Assembly: GCA_964547105.1 (NCBI GenBank)
Contig: CAZJLO010000034.1
Span: 1-19,865, forward strand
Reading direction: 5' to 3'
Origin: RXOA01 sp964547105
GTDB taxonomy: Bacteria; Bipolaricaulota; Bipolaricaulia; UBA7950; UBA9294
Length of the DNA: 19,865 bases
This document shows, piece after piece, positions 1 to 6,711 of this stretch. Position numbers and translations under genes: made by a program. The notes beneath the pieces were generated by a model. That model was not told the DNA's origin. It saw only the letters and a list, made by a program, of their open reading frames with translations, and made no database searches. Position 1 is the first letter of the stretch, and each line of letters begins with the position of its first letter.

Positions 1-14
1 ATCCATTTCTCCAT
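1..14 (-). CDS. Start of a probable rubredoxin gene, cut by the window edge
   Basis: Only the first codons are present. The minus strand reads ATG GAG AAA TGG AT, giving M-E-K-W followed by Ile or Met. Many rubredoxins begin this way, just before their first CxxC. An SD-like AGGTGG lies six to seven bases upstream, inside the end of the flavin reductase gene, so this is a plausible real start rather than a chance ATG. A rubredoxin fits here: it would carry electrons between the flavin reductase and rubrerythrin of the same operon. Four residues cannot prove a family, so the product name is inference from context. Confidence 0.35.
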
Positions 15-16
15 CG

Positions 17-550
17 CTAACCACCTTTCTTCATCCGTTTCCGGTACTCGTTGTAGGTGAAGGGTTCACCTTGCTCGTGGGTTCCCGCCCGATCCACCAA
101 CGCGACAAACAACGAGTGGGTCGTGAGATCCGCCGTCATATCGGGCAGAATCGTGCATTCGAAGTACGCCTTGGCATCGGGAAGAATCGGGATCCCTCGC
201 TCGCTCGCCGTGTAATCGTAGTCGGCAAACTTGTCGACCTTGCGTCCCGATTGAAATCCGAAACGGCGGACTGCGGCTTCGCACAGAGGGTTCTCGCGAT
301 CGATCACATTGGCGACGAAATACCCCGACCTGACGATCATCTCGTGGGTCAGTGATCCTTTCCCGACTCCGATGACAATCCGAGGTGGGGCGTTGGTCAC
401 CTGCATCAGGGCGTCGAGACATTGGCCGTTGATCTTGTCTCCCTCCCTGGCCGTGAGGATGTACAACCCATGGGTCACCTGGAATAGAGCCTGGTTGAGC
501 CCCGTCGCATCGGCGACGATCCTGAATGGCGGTCTCACTCTTTGTTCCAT
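17..550 (-). CDS. Flavin reductase-like FMN-binding split-barrel protein
   Basis: This 177-residue cytoplasmic protein resembles the flavin reductase-like (FMN-binding split barrel) family, including flavoredoxin and the N-terminal half of high-molecular-weight rubredoxin. The pattern is an N-terminal strand with 'LYILTA', then 'PPRIVIGVGKGSLTHEMI' and 'GYFVANVI', followed by 'FECTI' and a late 'HSLFVALV'. Such proteins bind FMN and pass electrons from NAD(P)H or small carriers. In some anaerobes they supply rubredoxin and rubrerythrin. I chose the second ATG (550) over the one at 556 because AGGG lies at a usable distance from it but abuts the first. The gene starts 8 bases after ferritin ends and is followed by a probable rubredoxin start. 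Family is fairly sure; substrate and partner are inferred from context. Confidence 0.85.
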   Translation of the reverse strand: MEQRVRPPFRIVADATGLNQALFQVTHGLYILTAREGDKINGQCLDALMQVTNAPPRIVIGVGKGSLTHEMIVRSGYFVANVIDRENPLCEAAVRRFGFQSGRKVDKFADYDYTASERGIPILPDAKAYFECTILPDMTADLTTHSLFVALVDRAGTHEQGEPFTYNEYRKRMKKGG

Positions 551-558
551 ACCCATCC

Positions 559-1080
559 CTATTCGTTCGTGGAGGAGCCCGAATCCATTGGGGCGGCCCG
601 CAAGCCCAGCTCGCGGTCGGCGAGAATCAATCCCTGGGGCGAATCTGCGACTCGCTTGAGCAGATCGACCACCTTGGACACCGAGGCTTCCTCCTCGACC
701 TGCTCGTTCACAAACCAGTGCAGAAAGATCTCCGCGGCGTGATCGCTCTCCTGCCGTGCAAGATTGACGAGATCGTCGATCTTCCCGGTGATGAACCGCT
801 CGTGTTTGAACGCTGCCTCAAACGCGGCAAGCGGCGAATCCCACTCGCTTCCGAGCAAGTCAAGCGATGCGAGATCCACGGAGCCTCCGCGCTCGCCGAT
901 ATGATCGAAGAAGCGCATCGCGTGGGCTTGTTCTTCCAGTGACTGCACCCGCATCCATTGGGCCATACCCTCTAGAGACTGTCTGATGAAGTAGCCGGAC
1001 ATTGCCAGGTAGAGATACGATGATTCGAGTTCGTGTTTGATCTGCTCGTTGAACGCCTGCTCGATGCGCTGTCCGATCAT
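559..1080 (-). CDS. ftnA: Ferritin, bacterial non-haem (FtnA-like)
   Basis: This 173-residue protein has the normal length for a bacterial ferritin. It would form the 24-subunit shell that oxidises Fe(II) and stores it as a ferric mineral in the cytoplasm. The diiron ferroxidase ligands fall at the same numbers as in E. coli FtnA: Glu17, Glu50, His53, Glu94 and Gln127, with Glu126 and Glu130 near the third iron site. No haem-binding Met is evident at the bacterioferritin position. The ATG at 1080 is chosen because GGGAGGA lies just upstream; an in-frame ATG at 1104 would add eight residues of non-ferritin sequence. The gene sits 100 bp after rubrerythrin and before the flavin reductase in the PerR-led operon, which fits removal of Fenton-active iron during peroxide stress. 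Confidence 0.95.
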   Translation of the reverse strand: MIGQRIEQAFNEQIKHELESSYLYLAMSGYFIRQSLEGMAQWMRVQSLEEQAHAMRFFDHIGERGGSVDLASLDLLGSEWDSPLAAFEAAFKHERFITGKIDDLVNLARQESDHAAEIFLHWFVNEQVEEEASVSKVVDLLKRVADSPQGLILADRELGLRAAPMDSGSSTNE

Positions 1081-1180
1081 GGGTCCTCCCTTCTCCGTTT
1101 CCAAGTTGCATCTTCACTTCTACGTCAATCGATCTCCCCAGAGCAACTGCCAACAGGAGTGAGCTCGCAAACAGCCGCTG

Positions 1181-1753
1181 CTACCAGTTCTCGGCAAGCA
1201 GCTCGAAGTGTGCTTGCGGATGTGCGCACGCCGGGCAGAGCTGCGGGGCATCGGACCCGGTGTGCACGTAGCCGCAGTTTCGGCATCGCCACGTCACCGG
1301 CTGCTCCTTCCGGAATACAGTCTGAGCCTCGACATTGGTGAGCAACCCAAGGTAACGCCGCTCGTGCTGCTTCTCGGCGACGGCGATGGATTCGAACACG
1401 GCCGCGATCTCCGGGAACCCTTCCTCGCGGGCGATGCGTGCGAACTCGGGATACATCTCACTCCACTCCTCGTGTTCTCCGCCTGCTGCTGCGCGCAGGT
1501 TGTCGGCTGTCGTACCGATGACCCCTGCCGGGAACGTCGCCTCCACCGCTACGTTGCCCCCCTGGAGAAACTTGAAGAACCGCTTCGCATGTTCTTTCTC
1601 CTGGTTTGCGGTCTCCTCGAAGATCGCCTGAATCTGGATATAGCCGTCCTTCTTGGCCTGACTTGCGAAGTAGGTATAGCGGTTTCGGGCTTGTGATTCG
1701 CCGGCAAACGAGGTAAGTAGATTGCGTTCCGTACGTGTTCCTTTCAGATCCAT
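1181..1753 (-). CDS. rbr: Rubrerythrin with C-terminal rubredoxin domain
   Basis: This 190-residue protein reduces hydrogen peroxide to water in the cytoplasm of anaerobes. Residues 1-140 form a ferritin-like four-helix domain with the expected diiron ligands: Glu19, Glu52, His55, Glu93, Glu96, Glu127 and His130. Residues 153-190 are a rubredoxin domain with Cys157, Cys160, Cys173 and Cys176 for a single iron. It ends in Asn-Trp, with no further extension. The start is the ATG at 1753, preceded by GGGAGGATGG; an upstream in-frame start at 1801 would add 16 unrelated residues. The gene follows mutM by 48 bp and precedes ferritin. Electrons probably arrive from the flavin reductase and putative rubredoxin encoded downstream. 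Confidence 0.96.
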   Translation of the reverse strand: MDLKGTRTERNLLTSFAGESQARNRYTYFASQAKKDGYIQIQAIFEETANQEKEHAKRFFKFLQGGNVAVEATFPAGVIGTTADNLRAAAGGEHEEWSEMYPEFARIAREEGFPEIAAVFESIAVAEKQHERRYLGLLTNVEAQTVFRKEQPVTWRCRNCGYVHTGSDAPQLCPACAHPQAHFELLAENW

Positions 1754-1801
1754 CCATCCTCCCTTTCGTATCGGTCCTTTGTTGAATCGCTCTCTCAACA
1801 T

Positions 1802-2617
1802 TCAGCTCTGGCATCCATCACACCAGTACGTCGATCGCCCACCTTGGACACAGCGGGAAATCGGGGTCTCACAGACACGACAGGCTTCGCCTTGGCGCCC
1901 GTACACAGCAAGCCGATCTTGGAAGCCTCCATCCACGCCTTCGGCATTGCGATAATCGGACACACTAACGCCGAAGGATGTTCCCATGTGATCGATCGCT
2001 TCTTGAAGAACGCCGACGATCCCGCAATGAAGGCGGCGAATATCGGCTTTGGCCAACCCATTCGCCGAACGGCGCGGATCGATCCGCGCCCGCCACAGGG
2101 CTTCGGAGCTGTAGATATTGCCCAATCCCGCGATCCGTCGCTGATCCAGAAGGAACTGCTTGATCGGCATTCGGCTGGCCTGTACGAGCGAGGCAAGCTG
2201 ATCCGGCGTGAATTCCGGCGAGAGCGGGTCGATTCCCAGGTCATGTGAGAAAGCGCCGGTGATGAATTCCGCGGTCCCGAGGCGCCTTGGGTTGATGAAG
2301 GAGATCGTGCCTCGATCAAGGTCGATCCTCAGACGCACATGCGGCAGTTCGTCGTTCCTGCATGACACAACAAGCCGTCCCGACATCCGAAGGTGGACGA
2401 CGAGGCTTTCCCCGCCCGATAGGACGATCTGGATGTACTTGCCGCGCCGGACGATGGCATCGATCGTCTGATCGACGAGGGCATCGCCGGAACGGGATTG
2501 CCGTAGCTGAGAGTCGATCTTCAGCCGCGGGTCAAGCACCTCAAGGTGTCGTATTCGTGCCCCGATCATTGGCTGCAGGCCACGGACAATCGTCTCGACT
2601 TCGGGGAGCTCAGGCAT
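1802..2617 (-). CDS. mutM: Formamidopyrimidine-DNA glycosylase (Fpg/MutM)
   Basis: This 271-residue base-excision repair enzyme removes 8-oxoguanine and formamidopyrimidines and nicks the abasic site. The mature N-terminus is P-E-L-P-E-V-E, so the catalytic Pro and Glu are intact and the start at 2617 is certain; longer upstream open frame is not coding. A helix-two-turn-helix region contains 'GLGNIYSSEALW'. A C-terminal zinc finger has the CxxC-x16-CxxC pattern with the conserved Arg of 'GRSTYWC', ending in CQS. The start codon overlaps the perR stop by 8 bp, so translation is probably coupled. Placing the main oxidised-guanine glycosylase directly behind a peroxide sensor suggests co-induction with rubrerythrin and ferritin. 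Confidence 0.97.
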   Translation of the reverse strand: MPELPEVETIVRGLQPMIGARIRHLEVLDPRLKIDSQLRQSRSGDALVDQTIDAIVRRGKYIQIVLSGGESLVVHLRMSGRLVVSCRNDELPHVRLRIDLDRGTISFINPRRLGTAEFITGAFSHDLGIDPLSPEFTPDQLASLVQASRMPIKQFLLDQRRIAGLGNIYSSEALWRARIDPRRSANGLAKADIRRLHCGIVGVLQEAIDHMGTSFGVSVSDYRNAEGVDGGFQDRLAVYGRQGEACRVCETPISRCVQGGRSTYWCDGCQS

Positions 2618-3059
2618 CGCGGTCATCCTTCGTTCCGGGTGGATTGCGCTCTGCCTCACAGCAGGTGGAGCATACGCCGTACAGATACGTTGTCGCCAAC
2701 TCGACGCGGTGCCCATTCACGATCTTGCCGGGCGATGTTCCCGGAGTGACATCGACATCGTACAACCGGTGGCAGATTCGACAGAGGAAGTGGGCGTGAG
2801 GATCGTCAAAGAGATCGTAGCGCACGGCTTGCTTCTCGATCGTGAGCTGGCATACGGCGCCGGCATCGACAAGGACTCGCAGACTGTTGTAGACGGTTGC
2901 GCGCGACAAGGCCGGGTGCTGCTTGGAAACGGCTCGAAACACGTCGTCCACCGTTGGATGCGTGCGCGATCTGGACAGATAATCCATGATCATTACACGT
3001 TGAACCGTAGGTGTGATTCCGAGGTCTCGAAGTCGCCGCAAACTACTTTCGTTCTTCAT
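2610..3059 (-). CDS. perR: Fur-family peroxide-sensing repressor, PerR type
   Basis: This 149-residue metalloregulator has an N-terminal winged helix (residues 1-80) and a C-terminal dimerisation domain. The metal-site residues of B. subtilis PerR map here with a shift of three: His34, Asp82, His88, His90 and Asp101 for the regulatory metal. The structural zinc site is Cys93, Cys96, Cys130 and Cys133. PerR has Asp where Fur usually has Glu, and Asn58 matches the PerR Asn that replaces the Fur Arg in the recognition region. It is therefore more likely a peroxide sensor than an iron sensor. It heads the operon with mutM, rubrerythrin, ferritin and the flavin reductase. The ATG has no SD site, and the promoter places transcription start at or next to it, so the message is probably leaderless. 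Confidence 0.93.
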   Translation of the reverse strand: MKNESSLRRLRDLGITPTVQRVMIMDYLSRSRTHPTVDDVFRAVSKQHPALSRATVYNSLRVLVDAGAVCQLTIEKQAVRYDLFDDPHAHFLCRICHRLYDVDVTPGTSPGKIVNGHRVELATTYLYGVCSTCCEAERNPPGTKDDRDA

Positions 3060-3074
3060 TGATAATTATTCTAA
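3060..3074 (-). promoter_or_regulatory. PerR box (operator) touching the perR start codon
   Basis: On the minus strand this 15-mer reads TTAGAATAATTATCA. It matches the B. subtilis PerR box TTATAATnATTATAA at 12 of 14 defined positions and is an imperfect 7-1-7 inverted repeat. It covers the -10 element and ends at the base before the ATG, so bound PerR would block both polymerase and the start point. The match was made by eye. Confidence 0.75.
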
Positions 3075-3096
3075 TCTTAGGCCAAGCCCCTGTCAA
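3068..3096 (-). promoter_or_regulatory. Housekeeping-type promoter of the perR operon
   Basis: On the minus strand TTGACA (3096-3091, a perfect -35) is followed by a 17-bp spacer and TAGAAT (3073-3068, five of six -10 bases). Initiation about seven or eight bases downstream would fall on the A of the perR ATG or the base before it, giving a leaderless transcript. Confidence 0.75.
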
Positions 3097-3292
3097 GCAG
3101 TACCAGTTCCTGCGGAATCAACATAGATCGATCCATTCGTTGGAAGCCAAGACACAGGATGACTCGCGATACGGCGTTGGATATCGGCTGCACGCGTCCG
3201 CCTGCTTCGAGCAGCGGCCGGATACCTTCCGACGCGCCCGATACCGGCGAAGGGGGCGAAGAATCGCTCTGCTGTTCACTTCGCGACTCCGG

Positions 3293-5467
3293 TTACGTCG
3301 CTCCCGGCTCGCGCTGTTTCCGGGGCCGGGGGTGAGGGGGCTTTCGCAACGACAAGCCGATCCGCTTGCGGGCGATGTCAATATCGATCACAGTGGGGAA
3401 GACCTTCTGCCCAAGGTGAACAATAGACGAGGGATGGGACACGAATCGATCCGCCAACTCGCTGACGTGAATCAACCCGTCCTGATGCACACCGATATCG
3501 ACAAACGCCCCGAATGCTGTGACATTGGTGACAATGCCCGGTAGTTTCATTCCCGGCCGCAGGTCTTTGATCTCGTGAACGTCGTCGGAGAACGCGAACA
3601 CTTCGAACGTCTTCCGCGGATCGCGTCCCGGCTTGGCAAGCTCGGCGAGAATGTCCTCCAGCGTCGGCAAACCGACATCATCGGAAACGTACCGCGCCGG
3701 ATCGATCTTGCCTCGAAGCGCCGCATCGCGCATCAAGTCAGCCACGGCGCATCCGAGATCCGCGGCCATCCGCCGCACCGTCCCATACCGTTCCGGGTGG
3801 ACCGCACTGCCGTCGAGTGGTTCACGGCCGCTGCGAATGCGCAGGAAACCCGCCGCCTGCTCGAACGCCTTGGGGCCCAAGCGAGGAACGTCCATCAATT
3901 GGCGACGTTCCAGGAACGGACCCGTCTGCTCCCGGAACGCAACGATGTTTGCGGCCAGTTTGGCGTTGAGTCCGGCCACGCGGGATAGAAGCGCGGGGCT
4001 TGCCGTGTTGACGTCTACTCCAACGGAGTTTACACACGATTCAATGACATCGTTCAGCGCTTGCTGCAATGCCGACGTGTCAACATCGTGCTGGTACTGT
4101 CCGACGCCGATCGACTTGGGATCGATCTTCACCAGCTCGGCCAACGGATCCATCAATCGCCGCCCGATCGACACGGCACCGCGGACGGTAATGTCGTGCT
4201 CTGGGAACTCCTGCCGGGCGACCTCCGATGCGGAGTAGACGGAAGCTCCACTCTCGTTGACCAGGAGAATTGGGATCTCAGCGGGCAAGGCAAGGCTTCG
4301 TACCAGTGTCTCGGTTTCTCGGCTGGCTGTTCCGTTCCCGATGGCGATTGCCTCGATCTTGTGTTCTCGGACAAGATCGGCAATCGTCTGCCCTGCAGTC
4401 CTTCGTTCTTGTTCGCTGCCGATGGGATAAACGACGGTGTGGGTGAGAAGCATCCCCTGTTCATCCAGACAGACGACCTTGCCGCCGGTTCGATAGCCGG
4501 GATCGATCGCCAGGACGCGACGCGGTCCCAGCGGTGCGGCCATCAGAAGTTCGCGGAGGTTGGTGGCAAAGACGCGGATTGCCTCTTGATCGGCTTTCTC
4601 CTTGAGCATCGACCGGATCTCATTCTCGATCGACGGCGCCATCAGGCGGCGATAGCAGTCGGCCGCAGCTTCTCTGATCTGCTCCGCAGCCGCCGATCCT
4701 CCGTGAACGAATCTTTGCTCCAATCGTGCGATTGCCGGATCCTCTTCCGGACGGATCGATACGCGAACTGCACCTTCTTTCTCGGCGCGGAAGATGGCGT
4801 GGATCCGGTGTGCTGGCATCTTTGCGATCGGCTCCGACCAGTCGAAGTAATCGCTGAACCGCGAGGCATCTTCCTTCCTGTCGTCCATTGCGGTTGATCG
4901 AAGAAGGCTGTGCTTGGCGAACAGCCTCCGAATCTCGGCGCGGGATTCCACTGATTCATTGATCGTTTCGGCCACCACGTCACGGGCTCCCGCCAGGGCG
5001 TCGTCAACGGTAAGAACACCCTTTTCGGGGTCGACGTACGCTTCGGCAAGGCTCCGCGGGGCGAGAGTCGAATCCTGAGCGAGCATCGCTTGGGCAAGGG
5101 GCTCCAGTCCCTTCTCCCGGGCGATGGTGGCTCTGGTTCGCCGTTTTGGACGATACGGAAGGTAGATGTCCTCCAATTCAGAAAGCGTTTGTGCCCCCGT
5201 GACTGCCGTATGCAACTCAGACGTGAGAAGATCTCGCTCGACAAGCGATGAAAGGACGACTTCCCGGCGATCCTCAAGAACGCAGAGTTGCTTCAGGCGG
5301 TCTCGAATGGCCGTGATTGCCACTTCATCCAGGGATCCCGTTCGTTCCTTGCGATAGCGGGCGATGAACGGGACGGTGGCTCCTCCATCGAGAAGTGCGG
5401 CGGTGGCGGATACTTGGGCAAGGCGCAATCCCAATTCCAGAGAGATCTTCTTTGCGTGGTCCGGCAT
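3293..5467 (-). CDS. tex: Tex-family RNA-binding protein (S1 domain)
   Basis: This large cytoplasmic protein (724 residues) has the normal Tex length and domain order. A helical Tex N-domain carries 'TVPFIARYRKERTG' near residue 36. A YqgF/RNase H-like domain begins around 'RVLAIDPGYRTGGK' (about 315). Helix-hairpin-helix repeats follow around 'VNTASPALLSRVAGL' (about 490-560), and a C-terminal S1 domain includes 'VTNVTAFGAFVDIG' (about 645-715). Tex binds nucleic acid and is linked to transcription and RNA metabolism, but its exact role is unsettled. I prefer the ATG at 5467, which has GGTGA five bases upstream; an ATG at 5479 would add four residues but has AGG directly against it. The TAA stop lies about 200 bp before the perR promoter, so the two genes are probably separate units. 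Confidence 0.95.
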   Translation of the reverse strand: MPDHAKKISLELGLRLAQVSATAALLDGGATVPFIARYRKERTGSLDEVAITAIRDRLKQLCVLEDRREVVLSSLVERDLLTSELHTAVTGAQTLSELEDIYLPYRPKRRTRATIAREKGLEPLAQAMLAQDSTLAPRSLAEAYVDPEKGVLTVDDALAGARDVVAETINESVESRAEIRRLFAKHSLLRSTAMDDRKEDASRFSDYFDWSEPIAKMPAHRIHAIFRAEKEGAVRVSIRPEEDPAIARLEQRFVHGGSAAAEQIREAAADCYRRLMAPSIENEIRSMLKEKADQEAIRVFATNLRELLMAAPLGPRRVLAIDPGYRTGGKVVCLDEQGMLLTHTVVYPIGSEQERRTAGQTIADLVREHKIEAIAIGNGTASRETETLVRSLALPAEIPILLVNESGASVYSASEVARQEFPEHDITVRGAVSIGRRLMDPLAELVKIDPKSIGVGQYQHDVDTSALQQALNDVIESCVNSVGVDVNTASPALLSRVAGLNAKLAANIVAFREQTGPFLERRQLMDVPRLGPKAFEQAAGFLRIRSGREPLDGSAVHPERYGTVRRMAADLGCAVADLMRDAALRGKIDPARYVSDDVGLPTLEDILAELAKPGRDPRKTFEVFAFSDDVHEIKDLRPGMKLPGIVTNVTAFGAFVDIGVHQDGLIHVSELADRFVSHPSSIVHLGQKVFPTVIDIDIARKRIGLSLRKPPHPRPRKQREPGAT

Positions 5468-5492
5468 GTCATTCACCATCCTGTGTGAGCAA

Positions 5493-5521
5493 ACCGTATT
5501 CGCCGCTCATTGGTGCGTCAA
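5493..5521 (-). promoter_or_regulatory. Candidate tex promoter
   Basis: On the minus strand TTGACG (5521-5516), a 17-bp spacer and TACGGT (5498-5493) would start transcription near 5486, about 19 bases before the preferred tex ATG. The -10 matches only its three anchor bases, so this is tentative. Confidence 0.35.
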
Positions 5522-5591
5522 CCAACGGTCGTCAATGTCCGAAGCAATCATGCTCCGTCGAGGCGGACGCGTTAGAATTCACGTTCTATTG

Positions 5592-5636
5592 GTTCGGATC
5601 GAACGCCCATCGCTTGCCGGTGATGCGTAATGGGCG
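5592..5636. promoter_or_regulatory. Two inverted repeats in the tex / TatT-like divergent region
   Basis: GTTCG-GAT-CGAAC (5592-5604) is a short perfect inverted repeat that could be an operator half-site pair. It shares its last base with CGCCCAT (5604-5610), which pairs with ATGGGCG (5630-5636) across 19 bases. Both lie upstream of the TatT-like gene. I cannot link either to a known regulator. Confidence 0.3.
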
Positions 5637-5686
5637 CACAAGTCTTGTCCGGGCCGACGGTTTGCTCGTCAAACGGGAGGAACACA

Positions 5687-6565
5687 ATGCGAAGAACGCT
5701 TGCTGCAATGGTTGTCGGGGTGGGCCTGCTTGCTTTGCCTCTGATGGGACAGCAGCTTGATCAACTTATCGAAGACGGCCTGTCGATCTTTCTCAACGAC
5801 CAGGTGGTCGTGGGAAGCAGGGCCGAACTGGAGCAGGCAATTGTGGCGCTCACCGCCGCGGTAGATCTCGATCCGACCAGCGCCGAGGTTCTGAACTCCC
5901 TCTCTCAGTGTTACTACACGCTTGCTGATGTCTACGAGACCGATGAAGACGCGAAAAAAGCTGCCTACACCGAAGGTTGGCACTATGGGGAGATGAGCGT
6001 GCGGCTTGCGCCCGGCTTTGGCGAAACCGAAGACGAAGACGGATTTGAGGCGGCTGTCCAGTTGGTCGACGATGTGGCCGCGCTCCAGTGGACGTACTCC
6101 AACTGGTCGCGCTACGATCAATTTGACATCCTTGGCGCCATCTTCCGCAACGACACCGCGAAATTGAGGGCGACGATCGAACGGGCGATCGAGGTCGACC
6201 CAACGTATGTCGCCGGGGCACCGTACCGTTCGATCGCTGCCTACTACGCGAGCCTTCCCAAGCTCTTTGGTCAGGATCTCGATCTTGCCTTGTCGTATCT
6301 GTGTAACGTCGTGGACAGTGTGGAGTGCCAGGCGTGCGAAGCATGCCCCGTCAAGATGGACCCGATCTGCGATGCGTTCTTCGGCAATCGTGTGTTCTAT
6401 GTGCAGTTCTATCTCATTCCGAGCGAGAGGTGGGGCCAAGCGCGCGATGTGCTTGAGGGTGTCATCGAAGAAGATGCTGGCGACATCTATCCGTTCCACA
6501 ACGTACTCAACCAGCAACGCGCGCGGACATTGCTTGATGAGCAAGTGCTCCCGAATCTTCAGTGA
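5687..6565 (+). CDS. Exported TPR-like protein resembling TatT (TRAP T-component)
   Basis: This protein has 292 residues. The ATG at 5687 has GGGAGG six bases upstream and opens a clear signal peptide (MRRTLAAMVVGVGLLALPLMG, cleavage near residues 20-22), so an upstream in-frame start is rejected. The mature part is TPR-like, with 'AAVDLDPTSAEVLNSLSQCYY', 'ALQWTYSNWSRYDQF', 'AIEVDPTYVAGAPYRSIAAYY' and 'NRVFYVQFYL'. This order resembles TatT, a trimeric periplasmic TPR lipoprotein tied to some TRAP transporters. No lipobox Cys follows the signal peptide and no TRAP genes are nearby, so transport is unproven. An unusual insert carries Cys214, Cys217, Cys220 and Cys228 (C-x2-C-x2-C-x7-C), plus Cys206. 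The next gene on the same strand is also exported and Cys-rich. The TatT resemblance is judged by eye. Confidence 0.7.
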   Translation: MRRTLAAMVVGVGLLALPLMGQQLDQLIEDGLSIFLNDQVVVGSRAELEQAIVALTAAVDLDPTSAEVLNSLSQCYYTLADVYETDEDAKKAAYTEGWHYGEMSVRLAPGFGETEDEDGFEAAVQLVDDVAALQWTYSNWSRYDQFDILGAIFRNDTAKLRATIERAIEVDPTYVAGAPYRSIAAYYASLPKLFGQDLDLALSYLCNVVDSVECQACEACPVKMDPICDAFFGNRVFYVQFYLIPSERWGQARDVLEGVIEEDAGDIYPFHNVLNQQRARTLLDEQVLPNLQ

Positions 6566-6593
6566 GCCAGCCGACCCGTGTCCCAATGATTAA

Positions 6594-6641
6594 CCGCAAG
6601 AGGGATTGCGGGATTTCTCCAAACGCCGAAATGTCCCGCAA
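6594..6641 (+). promoter_or_regulatory. Mutually exclusive hairpins, attenuator-like
   Basis: Three segments compete. CCGCAA (6594-6599) pairs with TTGCGG (6606-6611) across a six-base loop. The same middle segment, extended to TTGCGGGATTTC (6606-6617), pairs with GAAA-TG-TCCCGCAA (6628-6641), leaving a two-base bulge and a ten-base loop. Both stems cannot form together. No U-run follows either, so a classical intrinsic terminator is not evident; the structure could protect the upstream mRNA end or regulate the downstream gene. Confidence 0.5.
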
Positions 6642-6651
6642 CACGCGTGTT
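6640..6651. promoter_or_regulatory. Perfect 12-bp palindrome AACACGCGTGTT
   Basis: A perfect self-complementary 12-mer lies about 60 bp upstream of the Cys-rich gene. A direct repeat TGTTCA-N5-TGTTCA (6648-6664) overlaps its right end. It could be a dimeric regulator site, but I cannot name the regulator. Confidence 0.35.
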
Positions 6652-6711
6652 CATAAGATGTTCACGCCGAGCCTGTACTCTCCGGGGATTCCAACATGAG
6701 GGAGGTCGCGC

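Noticed and set aside
3200..3292. Hairpin GCGAAG...CTTCGC after tex as a terminator
   Set aside because: Short stem, 17-base loop and no T-run.
5669..6586. 305-codon minus-strand open frame over the TatT-like gene
   Set aside because: The plus strand has a clear SD site, signal peptide and TPR pattern; the opposite frame has none.
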